This document shows, one piece after another, positions 45,498 to 53,556 of a stretch of DNA of 64,000 nt. The DNA is taken from assembly GCF_002090075.1 (NCBI RefSeq), contig NZ_BBRI01000004.1:124001-188000 (forward strand), written 5' to 3'. Under the pieces are notes generated by a model. It was not told the origin of the DNA, made no database searches, and worked only from the letters and a program-made list of their open reading frames with translations. The stretch comes from Demequina sp. NBRC 110052 (GTDB lineage Bacteria; Actinomycetota; Actinomycetes; Actinomycetales; Demequinaceae). The position numbers were made by a program, and so were the translations under genes. Positions within the stretch are counted from its first letter, which is position 1, and each line of letters starts with the position of its first letter.

Positions 45498-46189
45498 TCG
45501 GGCACCTCTTCGGCATGCGCCGGAGCCCGCCAGCCCGCCGCGACGCCCACGAGCGCGGCGACGAGGATTGGCACGCCCGCGGGGAGCAGGGGAGTGAGGG
45601 CGAGCGCGACCACGGCGGCAATGCCCGCCACGGCCTGTGCACGCCGCGAACCGAGGCGCGGCCATACGAGCCCGAGGAAGGCGGCACCGGCGGCGGCGTC
45701 GAGCCCCCACGTCGCGGGATCGCCCAGGCTCTGGCCCAGCAGCGCTCCCACGATGGTGATCGCGTTCCACAGCGCGAACACGCCGACCCCGGCCCACCAG
45801 AAGCCGGCGCGACGCTCGGCCAGGTCGTCGTGCGGCTGCGCGAGCGAGACCGCAGTCGACTCGTCGATCGTCACCTGCGCGCCCCACGCGAGGCGAGCGC
45901 CGCGAAGCGGACGGAGCACCTCGGCGAGCGCGACGCCGTAGAACCCGTTGCGGATGCCGAGGAACGTCGAGGTTGCGACGGCGGCTGCGGCCGTGCCACC
46001 CGCGCCCAGCACGCCCACGAAGGCGAACTGCGAGCCGCCGGAGAACACGAGCAGGCTCAGCGCCATCGTCTGCCACAAGTCCAGCCCGGCGGCGACGGAC
46101 AGCGCGCCGAAGCTGAGCCCGTACGCGCCGGTCGCGATCGAGACGGCGACCGCCTGCCGTCTCGCCGCGCTCAGGACCGGTCGGGCCAT
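45494..46189 (-). CDS. azlC: AzlC-type branched-chain amino acid exporter
   Basis: A 231-residue membrane protein of the AzlC family. Visible motifs are ATGAYGLSFGALSVAAGLDLW, SLLVFSGGSQFAFVGVLGAGG, IRNGFYGVALAEVLRP and AQVTIDESTAVSL. The start at 46189 lies 19 bases inside the end of the GNAT gene, so translation is likely coupled. The GNAT-exporter link in one operon suggests modification and export of an amino-acid-like compound, but this is speculative. Confidence 0.9.
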   Translation of the reverse strand: MARPVLSAARRQAVAVSIATGAYGLSFGALSVAAGLDLWQTMALSLLVFSGGSQFAFVGVLGAGGTAAAAVATSTFLGIRNGFYGVALAEVLRPLRGARLAWGAQVTIDESTAVSLAQPHDDLAERRAGFWWAGVGVFALWNAITIVGALLGQSLGDPATWGLDAAAGAAFLGLVWPRLGSRRAQAVAGIAAVVALALTPLLPAGVPILVAALVGVAAGWRAPAHAEEVPE

Positions 46190-46815
46190 GCGAGCGGGGT
46201 GCCGTCAGCGTCGAACAGCGAGGGGCGGGGGAACGACGAGAGCGGGTCAGAGGCGAGGACTGCGGCGTCGGCCTGCCAGTCCACTGGCGAGACAGGCTGC
46301 CCGCTGTCATGACAGGTGTATTCGGCGGGCGCATCCTGCCGCACGAAGCCGAGCCGTGCCGGCACGGCACCCGAGCGGGTGTTCGTGGGCGCGTGCGCGA
46401 TCGACACGAGGGTGGCGCCAGCGAACTCGAGCCCCACCCGGGTCAGCGCGGCGGCCGCCTCCGTGACGAGACCCTCGCCCTCGCGCGCGGCATCGAGCCA
46501 GTAGCCGATCTCAAGCCGCTCGGGCGCAGTGCGGACGTGGAATCCGGTGCCTCCGAGGTAAGCGCCGTCCGGGCGCGCGAACATGCCCATCGTGTAGTCC
46601 GTGCCGGCGTCGAAGTCCGCGTTCACTGTCGCGATGAAGAGGCGACGCTGCGCGGGGGTCTGCGGCTCGTACTGGGCCCAGACCATGTACCGCAGCAGGT
46701 GCTCGCGGTTCCTGCTCGCGACCTCGGACAGAGCCTCGGCATCGTCCTCGCGGTACCGACGGATCACGAGGCGCTCGGTCTCGATGCGTGCGGGAATGCG
46801 GTAAGGGGCGCTCAT
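46171..46815 (-). CDS. GNAT acetyltransferase (RimJ/RimL-like)
   Basis: A 214-residue acetyltransferase of the acetyltransf_3 type. It begins IETERLVIRRYREDDAEALSEVASRN, has the central IGYWLDAAREGEGLVTEAAAALTRV, and the late IAHAPTNTRSGAVPARLGFVRQ. A ~45-residue C-terminal extension is not typical. The family modifies N-termini of ribosomal proteins or antibiotics; the target is unknown. It overlaps the dfrA stop by ATGA and azlC by 19 bases. Confidence 0.85.
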   Translation of the reverse strand: MSAPYRIPARIETERLVIRRYREDDAEALSEVASRNREHLLRYMVWAQYEPQTPAQRRLFIATVNADFDAGTDYTMGMFARPDGAYLGGTGFHVRTAPERLEIGYWLDAAREGEGLVTEAAAALTRVGLEFAGATLVSIAHAPTNTRSGAVPARLGFVRQDAPAEYTCHDSGQPVSPVDWQADAAVLASDPLSSFPRPSLFDADGTPLAWPDRS

Positions 46816-47318
46816 GCGGGCGTGTACGTCACGAAGCGGTAGCCCAGCCCTGCCTCCGAGATCGCAGGCTCCGACGCGTCGGCGATCGCCCAGGCCTCGG
46901 GGTCGACCGACGGCGCATACGTGTCGCCCTCGACCTCGAGGTCGATCTCGGTGACCTCGAGCGCTTCGGCGCGGCCCATGGCCTCCGCGAACAGGGATGC
47001 CCCGCCGATGACCCAGACGTCCGCGTCGGGCTCGAGGGCGGAGGCCATCTGCAGCGCATAGTCGAGCGAGGGCGCCACGGGGACGCCGTCGATGGCGTCG
47101 CGCGAGGTGACCACGATGTTGGTGCGGCCCGGGAGGGGCCGGTAGCGCGGCGGCAGCGACTCCCAGGTGCGGCGGCCCATCACGACCACGCCGCCGCGAG
47201 TGAGCCGCTGGAACCTCGCGAGGTCCTCGGGAAGCTCCCACGGCATGTCGCCGTCGAGCCCGATGACGGGCCTGCCCGCCGCGTCGCGCGCCTGCGCCCA
47301 GATCGCCTTGAGAGCCAT
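46812..47318 (-). CDS. dfrA: Dihydrofolate reductase
   Basis: A 168-residue NADPH-dependent enzyme that regenerates tetrahydrofolate after thymidylate synthesis. It shows IGLDGDMPWELPEDLARFQRLT, with the catalytic acidic residue in the PEDLARF helix, VVMGRRTWESLP, RTNIVVTSR, and WVIGGASLFAEAM with the NADPH glycine loop. ATG at 47318 is 9 bases past the thyA stop. Its pairing with thyA is the classic folate module. Confidence 0.95.
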   Translation of the reverse strand: MALKAIWAQARDAAGRPVIGLDGDMPWELPEDLARFQRLTRGGVVVMGRRTWESLPPRYRPLPGRTNIVVTSRDAIDGVPVAPSLDYALQMASALEPDADVWVIGGASLFAEAMGRAEALEVTEIDLEVEGDTYAPSVDPEAWAIADASEPAISEAGLGYRFVTYTPA

Positions 47319-47326
47319 GGGTGCGC

Positions 47327-48130
47327 TCAGACGGCCACGGGCGCCTTGATGCCCGGGTGGTGCTGGTAGTTCTCGATCACCACATCGTCGATGTCGTAGT
47401 CGAACAGGCTGTCGCGCGGGGCGAGCCGCAGCGTGGGGTAGGGGTACGGCTCGCGGCTGAGCTGCAGCTCCACCTGATCGACGTGGTTGGCGTAGATGTG
47501 GCAGTCGCCGCCCGTCCACACGAAGTCGCCTACCTCGAGGCCGGTCTGCGCCGCGATCATGTGCGTGAGCAACGCGTACGAGGCGATGTTGAACGGCACG
47601 CCCAGGAAGAGGTCTGCCGAACGCTGGTACAGCTGGCAGCTGAGCTTGCCGTCGGCCACGTAGAACTGGAACATCGCGTGGCACGGCGCGAGCGCCATGT
47701 CGGGGATGTCGGCGGGGTTCCACGCGGAGACCAGCAGGCGACGCGAGTCCGGGTTGTCGCGGATCTGCTGCACGACTTCAGCGATCTGGTCGATGTGCCT
47801 GCCGTCTGGCGTGGGCCACGAGCGCCACTGGTAGCCGTAGACGGGACCCAGTTCGCCGTTCTCGTCCGCCCACTCGTCCCAGATGGTGATGCCGCGCTCC
47901 TGAAGCCAGCGCACGTTCGTGTCGCCGCGCAGGAACCACAGCAGCTCGCCCACGATCGATCGCGTGTGCACACGCTTGGTGGTGATCAGCGGGAAGCCCT
48001 GGCTCAGGTCGAAGCGGAGCTGGCGGCCGAAGACGGAGCGGGTGCCCGTCCCGGTCCTGTCGCTCTTGACGGTGCCGGTCGCGAGCACGTCGCGCAGCAG
48101 GTCCTCGTACGGCGTGGGAATGGCGCTCAC
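47327..48130 (-). CDS. thyA: Thymidylate synthase (ThyA type)
   Basis: A 267-residue folate-dependent enzyme making dTMP from dUMP. The active-site region [12 protein letters not shown] carries the catalytic Cys. [37 protein letters not shown] and the N-terminal [18 protein letters not shown] are intact. GTG at 48130 has TAGGCT 6 bases upstream, predicting a leaderless mRNA. It heads the operon thyA-dfrA-GNAT-azlC-azlD and is divergent from dapA. Confidence 0.96.
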   Translation of the reverse strand: MSAIPTPYEDLLRDVLATGTVKSDRTGTGTRSVFGRQLRFDLSQGFPLITTKRVHTRSIVGELLWFLRGDTNVRWLQERGITIWDEWADENGELGPVYGYQWRSWPTPDGRHIDQIAEVVQQIRDNPDSRRLLVSAWNPADIPDMALAPCHAMFQFYVADGKLSCQLYQRSADLFLGVPFNIASYALLTHMIAAQTGLEVGDFVWTGGDCHIYANHVDQVELQLSREPYPYPTLRLAPRDSLFDYDIDDVVIENYQHHPGIKAPVAV

Positions 48131-48136
48131 GGCGAC

Positions 48137-48142
48137 AGCCTA
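48137..48142 (-). promoter_or_regulatory. -10 element, leaderless start of thyA
   Basis: On the minus strand TAGGCT ends 6 bases before the GTG at 48130. A GCCCGACGC copy lies just upstream (48151-48159). Confidence 0.55.
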
Positions 48143-48214
48143 CGACGCATGCCCGACGCGGTGGTCGGGCCGCGCCGATGCGTCACCACGGGACGGCCGC
48201 CGCAGCCAGCGCGG

Positions 48215-48220
48215 TAGGTT
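48215..48220 (+). promoter_or_regulatory. -10 element, leaderless start of dapA
   Basis: TAGGTT ends 7 bases before the ATG at 48228. Confidence 0.55.
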
Positions 48221-48227
48221 TAGCCGT

Positions 48228-49121
48228 ATGAACGATCCCGCACGGCCCTTCGGCACAGTATTGACCGCGATGGTCACGCCGATGCACGAGGGAGGCGCGA
48301 TCGACCTCGAGGCCGCGCAGCGCCTGGCCTCGTACCTCGTCTCGCGCGGCTGCGACGGCCTCGTGCTGTCAGGCACCACGGGGGAGGCGCCCACCACGCA
48401 CGCTCCGGAGAAGGTGGACCTGATCCGCGCGGTGCGCGAGGCCGTGGGGCCCGAGGTCACGATCCTCACCGGCGCGGGCTCGAACGACACGGCGCACGCG
48501 GTGCGCATGGCGGAGCAGGGCGAGGAGGCCGGGGCCGACGGCATCCTCGCGCTCACGCCGTACTACTCGAAGCCGTCGCAGGCGGGCATCGTGGCGCACT
48601 TCCGCGCGATCCTCGGCGCGACGGGCCTGCCCGCGATGCTGTACGACATCCCGGGTCGCACGTCGCTCGCGATCTCCGACTGGGCGTACGACCAGTTGGC
48701 GGCCCACCCGCGCGTGCTCGCGGTCAAGGACGCGACCGGCGACGTCGCCACCGGCAAGGCTCGGCACGAGCGCACGGGCCTCGCGTGGTACTCCGGCGAC
48801 GACGCGCTGACCCTCGACTTCCTGCGTGCCGGGGGCGTCGGCACCGTCTCCGTGATCGCGCACGTCGCGTCGCGTGAGACCAAGGCCATGATCGACGCGT
48901 TCAACGCCGGCGATGAGGCCACCGCCCAGCACATTCACGAATCCCTCCTGCCCGTCGTCGACGCGATGTTCGCCATCCCTGGCGCCGTCAGCGCGAAGGC
49001 CTCGATGCAGTGGGCAGGCGTCATCGACAACCGCGCCATGCGGCTGCCGCTGCTGCCCGCCACGCAGGCCGAGTACGAGGCACTGACAGCGGCCCTGGAG
49101 GCCGCAGGAATGACCCGATGA
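48228..49121 (+). CDS. dapA: 4-hydroxy-tetrahydrodipicolinate synthase
   Basis: A 297-residue TIM-barrel aldolase condensing pyruvate with aspartate semialdehyde in the diaminopimelate/lysine pathway. It shows VLTAMVTPMHEGGAIDLEAA, the GTTGEAPTT pyruvate-binding loop, GADGILALTPYYSKPSQAG with the catalytic Tyr, YDIPGRTS, and the Schiff-base Lys in LAVKDATGD. It overlaps rnj by ATGA, the usual actinobacterial dapA-rnj pairing. Confidence 0.96.
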   Translation: MNDPARPFGTVLTAMVTPMHEGGAIDLEAAQRLASYLVSRGCDGLVLSGTTGEAPTTHAPEKVDLIRAVREAVGPEVTILTGAGSNDTAHAVRMAEQGEEAGADGILALTPYYSKPSQAGIVAHFRAILGATGLPAMLYDIPGRTSLAISDWAYDQLAAHPRVLAVKDATGDVATGKARHERTGLAWYSGDDALTLDFLRAGGVGTVSVIAHVASRETKAMIDAFNAGDEATAQHIHESLLPVVDAMFAIPGAVSAKASMQWAGVIDNRAMRLPLLPATQAEYEALTAALEAAGMTR

Positions 49122-50800
49122 ACTTTCACCCTGAACTGACCGCACCGCCCGCTCTCAAGCCCGGCACCCTCCGCCTCGTCCCGCTCGGCGGGCTCGGCGA
49201 GGTCGGGCGCAACATGCACGTCCTCGAACTCGACGGGCGCCTGCTGATCATCGACTGCGGCGTGCTCTTCCCGGAGGAGCATCAGCCCGGCGTCGACTTG
49301 ATCCTGCCTGACCTCACCTACCTCGAGGACCGGCTGGAGGACATCGAGGCGATCGTCCTCACGCACGGACACGAGGACCACATCGGCGCCGTGCCGTATC
49401 TGCTGCGCAAGCGTCAGGACATCCCGCTGATCGGGTCCCAGCTGACGCTCGCCTTCATCGAGGCGAAGCTCAAGGAGCACCGCATCACGCCGATCACGCT
49501 CGCCGTGAAGGAGGGCGGGCGCGAGCAGATCGGAGCCTTCGGTCTCGAGTTCGTCGCGGTCAACCATTCGATCCCCGACGCGCTCGCGGTCTTCGTCCGC
49601 ACCAGCGCCGGCACTGTGCTCAACACAGGCGACTTCAAGATGGACCAGCTGCCGCTCGACGGCCGCATCACGGATCTGCGCGCCTTCGCCCGGATGGGCG
49701 AGGAGGGCGTGGACCTGTTCATGGTCGACTCGACCAATGCCGAAGTGCCGGGCTTCACCACCGCAGAGGCGGAGATCGGCCCGACGCTCGACGGGCTGTT
49801 CGCCCAGGCCAAGGGGCGCATCGTCGTCGCATCGTTCGCGAGCCATGTGCACCGGGTGCAGCAGGTCATCGACGCCGCGCAGGCGCATCGACGCAAGGTC
49901 GCGTTCGTCGGACGGTCGATGGTGCGCAACATGGGCATCGCGGCCGAGATGGGCTACCTCAACGTCCCCGACGGCATCCTCGTGGATCCGAAGCAGGCGG
50001 ACAAGATGCCTCACGATCAGGTCGTCTACATGTCAACCGGCTCGCAGGGCGAGCCGATGGCGGCGCTGAGCCGGATGGCGACCGGCGACCACAAGGTCGA
50101 GGTGGGCAAGGACGATCTGGTGATCTTCGCGTCGTCCCTGATCCCCGGCAACGAGAACGCCGTGTACCGCGTCATCAACCTGCTCATGCGCATCGGCGCC
50201 ACCGTGGTGCACCAGGCGAACGCCCGCGTACACGTCTCGGGCCACGCCAGCGCGGGCGAGCTGCTGTACTGCTACAACATCCTGCGACCCAAGAACGTGA
50301 TGCCCATCCACGGAGAGGTGCGGCATCTGCTCGCGAACGGGAAGCTCGCGATGAAGACCGGCATCCCCGAGGACAACGTGGTGTTCGCCGAGAACGGCGT
50401 CGTCGTCGATCTCAAGGACGGCAGGGCGCGCGTCGTGGGCGCGATCGAGCACCACAACGTGTACGTGGACGGCTCGTCGGTGGGCGAGATCACGGAGACC
50501 GAGCTCAAGGATCGCCGCATCCTCAGCGAGGAGGGCTTCGTGTCCGTCTTCGCCGTGATCGACGCGAGCAACGGCAAGGTCGTGAGCGGACCCGAGGTGC
50601 ACGCGCGCGGTCTTGCCGAGGACGACTCGGTCTTCGATGGCGTCCTGCCGCAGATCAAGGACGCGCTCGAGGACGCCGCCAAGGGCGGCTCGACGGACAC
50701 GCATCAGCTCCAGCAGATCATGCGCCGTGTGCTCGGACGTTACGTCGGCACCAAGCTGCGTCGCCGGCCGATGATCGTGCCGATCGTCATCGAGGCGTAG
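49118..50800 (+). CDS. rnj: Ribonuclease J
   Basis: A 560-residue metallo-beta-lactamase/beta-CASP RNase with endo- and 5'-3' exonuclease activity in mRNA decay and rRNA maturation. The zinc motif LTHGHEDHIGAVPYLL, VNHSIPDALA, LNTGDFKMDQ, VDSTNAE, the beta-CASP region VASFASHVHRVQQVIDAA and HASAGELLYCYNILRPKNVMPIHGE are present. A C-terminal dimerisation domain follows. It is coupled to dapA by ATGA. This strain also encodes RNase Y and PNPase in the same window. Confidence 0.96.
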   Translation: MNFHPELTAPPALKPGTLRLVPLGGLGEVGRNMHVLELDGRLLIIDCGVLFPEEHQPGVDLILPDLTYLEDRLEDIEAIVLTHGHEDHIGAVPYLLRKRQDIPLIGSQLTLAFIEAKLKEHRITPITLAVKEGGREQIGAFGLEFVAVNHSIPDALAVFVRTSAGTVLNTGDFKMDQLPLDGRITDLRAFARMGEEGVDLFMVDSTNAEVPGFTTAEAEIGPTLDGLFAQAKGRIVVASFASHVHRVQQVIDAAQAHRRKVAFVGRSMVRNMGIAAEMGYLNVPDGILVDPKQADKMPHDQVVYMSTGSQGEPMAALSRMATGDHKVEVGKDDLVIFASSLIPGNENAVYRVINLLMRIGATVVHQANARVHVSGHASAGELLYCYNILRPKNVMPIHGEVRHLLANGKLAMKTGIPEDNVVFAENGVVVDLKDGRARVVGAIEHHNVYVDGSSVGEITETELKDRRILSEEGFVSVFAVIDASNGKVVSGPEVHARGLAEDDSVFDGVLPQIKDALEDAAKGGSTDTHQLQQIMRRVLGRYVGTKLRRRPMIVPIVIEA

Positions 50801-50892
50801 CGGCACGGGCGCTGCCCGACGCGGCACCAGGCCCGACGCGCGGCGTTGCGCACGTCGCGGGGAGTCTCCCGGGAGCGGCCCCGGCGGCGAGG

Positions 50893-50898
50893 TAGTTT
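50893..50898 (+). promoter_or_regulatory. -10 element of ftsK
   Basis: TAGTTT ends 9 bases before the ATG at 50908, allowing at most a 2-3 base leader. Two GCCCGACGC copies lie upstream (50814-50822 and 50831-50839). Confidence 0.45.
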
Positions 50899-50907
50899 GG
50901 GCGCATC

Positions 50908-53556
50908 ATGGCCCAGACACGTTCGAATGGATCGCGGTCGTCGGGGACGAGGGGGAAGTCCCAGTCCTCGCGGTCGCGCGCGCCCCAGAAGAAGCAGCCG
51001 CCCGCGATCCTGCGCGGCATCCGCGCCGTGGGACGCGGCGTCTCGCACGGCATCGGGGGAGCGGTGCGCTCGATCGGCGACGGCGCGCGCGACGTGCGGC
51101 CTGAGGTGCGCCGGGACGGCGCCGCCGTGCTGCTCATCATCCTCGCCGTCATCGTGGCGGCACGGGAGTGGTGGCAGGTGGACTCGGTCGCGGGCGGGTT
51201 CGTGCACCGCGTGTTCGCGGGCACGTTCGGCATCCTGGCGTACGCGATGCCGGTCGTGCTGCTGGCCTTCGCCATCAGGCTCTTCCGTGCGCCCCAGGAG
51301 GGCGCGACCAATCAGCGCATCATGCTCGGCGGGCTGCTCGTCGCGATCACGCTGGGCGGGTTGATCCACCTCGGAAGCGGGCTGCCGTCTCCGACCGAGG
51401 GGCTCGTGCCCGTGCAGGAGGCGGGGGGCATCCTCGGCTTCCTCATCGGCACGCCGCTCGCGGCCCTCGTGACCGTGCCCATTGCGGCCATCATTCTGGT
51501 GATGTTGCTCGGGCTGTCCGTACTGGTCGTCATCGGCATGCCGCTGCGCGAGGCGTGGGCGCATGCGCGTGAACTGGGCTCGCGCGTCGGCAGGCCCCGC
51601 GTCACGATCGATCGCGACGGCGACGACCTCGATCTTCCCGACCACGGCTCGCTCGAGGGCGACGAAGCGCCCCGCAAACGGCGTTCGTTCCTCGGCAGGC
51701 GCAAGGACGTGGAGCCCGAGCTCGACTCGTACGAGGCCGACGAGGCGTTCCAGTCCTCCGCGAGTGTCGAGCGCACCGAGTTCGACGATCTGGTCCGGCC
51801 CGCGAGCGCGGGGCGTGTCGACGCCGAGCCGACGGCCGTGTTGGGCGGGACTCGACACGCGACCCCAGCGTCGGGCGTGCCGATCTCGCCCTACGCGCCC
51901 GTGGAGGACGCTGCCGACGACGACTACGTGAGCGGGGCGAGCGAGGAGGTGCCGTCGATCCCGGCGCCGCCCGTGGCGCCCACCACCACGCGCCTCGTGC
52001 CCTCGGGTGAGCAGGGCGAGCTCGAGGACACCGGGCCGTACGTGCTGCCCGAGATGAACGTCCTCGCGCAGGGCGCACCCCACAAGACCCGCTCCGCCGC
52101 CAACGATCGTGTGGTCGAGTCCCTGCAGGCCGTCTTCGAGCAGTTCAACGTGGACGCCGAGGTCACCGGCTTCACGCGCGGACCCACGGTGACGCGCTAC
52201 GAGGTCGAGCTCGGCACGGGTGTCAAGGTCGAGAAGATCACGCAGCTGAGCAAGAACATCGCCTACGCGGTCGCGAGCCCAGACATCCGCATCCTCTCGC
52301 CGATCCCAGGCAAGATGGCGATTGGCATCGAGATCCCCAACGTGGACCGCGAGACCGTTGCGCTGGGCGACGTGCTGCGCTCGCCTGCGGCGCGTAAGAA
52401 CGACCACCCCATGGCGATCGGCATCGGCAAGGACGTCGAAGGCGGCTATGTGCTCGCGAACCTCGCGAAGATGCCTCACCTGCTCGTGGCGGGAGCCACC
52501 GGCGCCGGAAAGTCGTCGTTCGTCAACTCGATGATCACCTCGATCCTCATGCGCGCGACCCCCAAGGAGGTCCGCATGGTGCTCGTGGACCCCAAGCGCG
52601 TCGAGCTGACGATCTACGAAGGCATCCCGCACCTCATCACGCCCATCATCACCGACCCCAAGAAGGCCGCGCAGGCGCTCGAATGGGTCGTCAAGGAGAT
52701 GGACACCCGCTACGACGACCTCGCGCTGTACGGGTACAAGCACATCGACGACTTCAACAAGGCGGTGCGTGCGGGCAAGGTCAAGCCGCTACCGGGGTCC
52801 GAGCGGCGCATCACGACGTACCCCTACCTGCTGGTGATCGTCGACGAGCTGGCGGACCTCATGATGGTCGCGCCGCGCGACGTGGACGAGTCGATCCAGC
52901 GCATCACGCAGCTCGCGCGCGCCGCCGGCATCCACCTGGTGCTCGCGACGCAGCGCCCGTCGGTGGACATCATCACGGGAACGATCAAGGCGAACGTGCC
53001 CTCGCGACTCGCCTTCGCCACGTCCTCGCTCGCTGACTCGCGCGTCGTGCTGGACATGCCGGGCGCGGAGAAGCTGATCGGCCAGGGAGATGCCCTGTTC
53101 CTGCCCATGGGGTCCTCGAAGCCGATGCGCGTACAGGGCGCGTGGGTCTCGGAGACGGAGATCCACGCCGCCGTGGAGCACGTGAAGACGCAGGCCGAGC
53201 CGCAGTTCAGGGACGATGTGGTGCAGGCGCAGTCCTCCGCCGTGGTCGCTGAGGACATCGGCGACGACCTGGAGGACCTGGTCGCGGCCGCGGAGCTCGT
53301 CATCACGACCCAGCTCGGCTCCACCTCGATGCTGCAGCGCAAGCTCAAGATGGGATTCGCGAAGGCGGGCCGCCTCATGGATCTGCTCGAGAGCCGCGAG
53401 ATCGTCGGCCCCTCTCAGGGGTCGAAGGCGCGTGATGTTCTCGTCAGGCCCGACGACCTGGCCGGGACTCTGGCTATCCTCAGGGGGGAGAGCCCCGGCG
53501 TCGCCCCTGGACCGGGCCCGGATACCACTGAGGAAGTGCCATGGGAGGACTCCTAG
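50908..53556 (+). CDS. ftsK: DNA translocase FtsK/SpoIIIE
   Basis: An 882-residue septal DNA pump that clears the closing septum and activates XerCD. A basic start precedes four membrane helices (about residues 70-220), then an acidic, low-complexity linker (~230-390). The motor has AGATGAGKSSFVNSM (Walker A) and YPYLLVIVDELADLMMVAPR (Walker B), with QRPSVDIITGTIKANVPSRLAFATSSLADSRVVLD. The C-terminal gamma winged helix (TSMLQRKLKMGFAKAGRLMDLLE) reads orienting sequences. The linker contains the 19-bp repeat at 51861. Confidence 0.96.
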   Translation: MAQTRSNGSRSSGTRGKSQSSRSRAPQKKQPPAILRGIRAVGRGVSHGIGGAVRSIGDGARDVRPEVRRDGAAVLLIILAVIVAAREWWQVDSVAGGFVHRVFAGTFGILAYAMPVVLLAFAIRLFRAPQEGATNQRIMLGGLLVAITLGGLIHLGSGLPSPTEGLVPVQEAGGILGFLIGTPLAALVTVPIAAIILVMLLGLSVLVVIGMPLREAWAHARELGSRVGRPRVTIDRDGDDLDLPDHGSLEGDEAPRKRRSFLGRRKDVEPELDSYEADEAFQSSASVERTEFDDLVRPASAGRVDAEPTAVLGGTRHATPASGVPISPYAPVEDAADDDYVSGASEEVPSIPAPPVAPTTTRLVPSGEQGELEDTGPYVLPEMNVLAQGAPHKTRSAANDRVVESLQAVFEQFNVDAEVTGFTRGPTVTRYEVELGTGVKVEKITQLSKNIAYAVASPDIRILSPIPGKMAIGIEIPNVDRETVALGDVLRSPAARKNDHPMAIGIGKDVEGGYVLANLAKMPHLLVAGATGAGKSSFVNSMITSILMRATPKEVRMVLVDPKRVELTIYEGIPHLITPIITDPKKAAQALEWVVKEMDTRYDDLALYGYKHIDDFNKAVRAGKVKPLPGSERRITTYPYLLVIVDELADLMMVAPRDVDESIQRITQLARAAGIHLVLATQRPSVDIITGTIKANVPSRLAFATSSLADSRVVLDMPGAEKLIGQGDALFLPMGSSKPMRVQGAWVSETEIHAAVEHVKTQAEPQFRDDVVQAQSSAVVAEDIGDDLEDLVAAAELVITTQLGSTSMLQRKLKMGFAKAGRLMDLLESREIVGPSQGSKARDVLVRPDDLAGTLAILRGESPGVAPGPGPDTTEEVPWEDS
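51861..51879. repeat. 19-bp repeat, copy 2 (inside ftsK)
   Basis: GACCCCAGCGTCGGGCGTG is identical to 12627-12645. Here it encodes part of the variable linker of FtsK, where insertions are tolerated. Confidence 0.85.
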
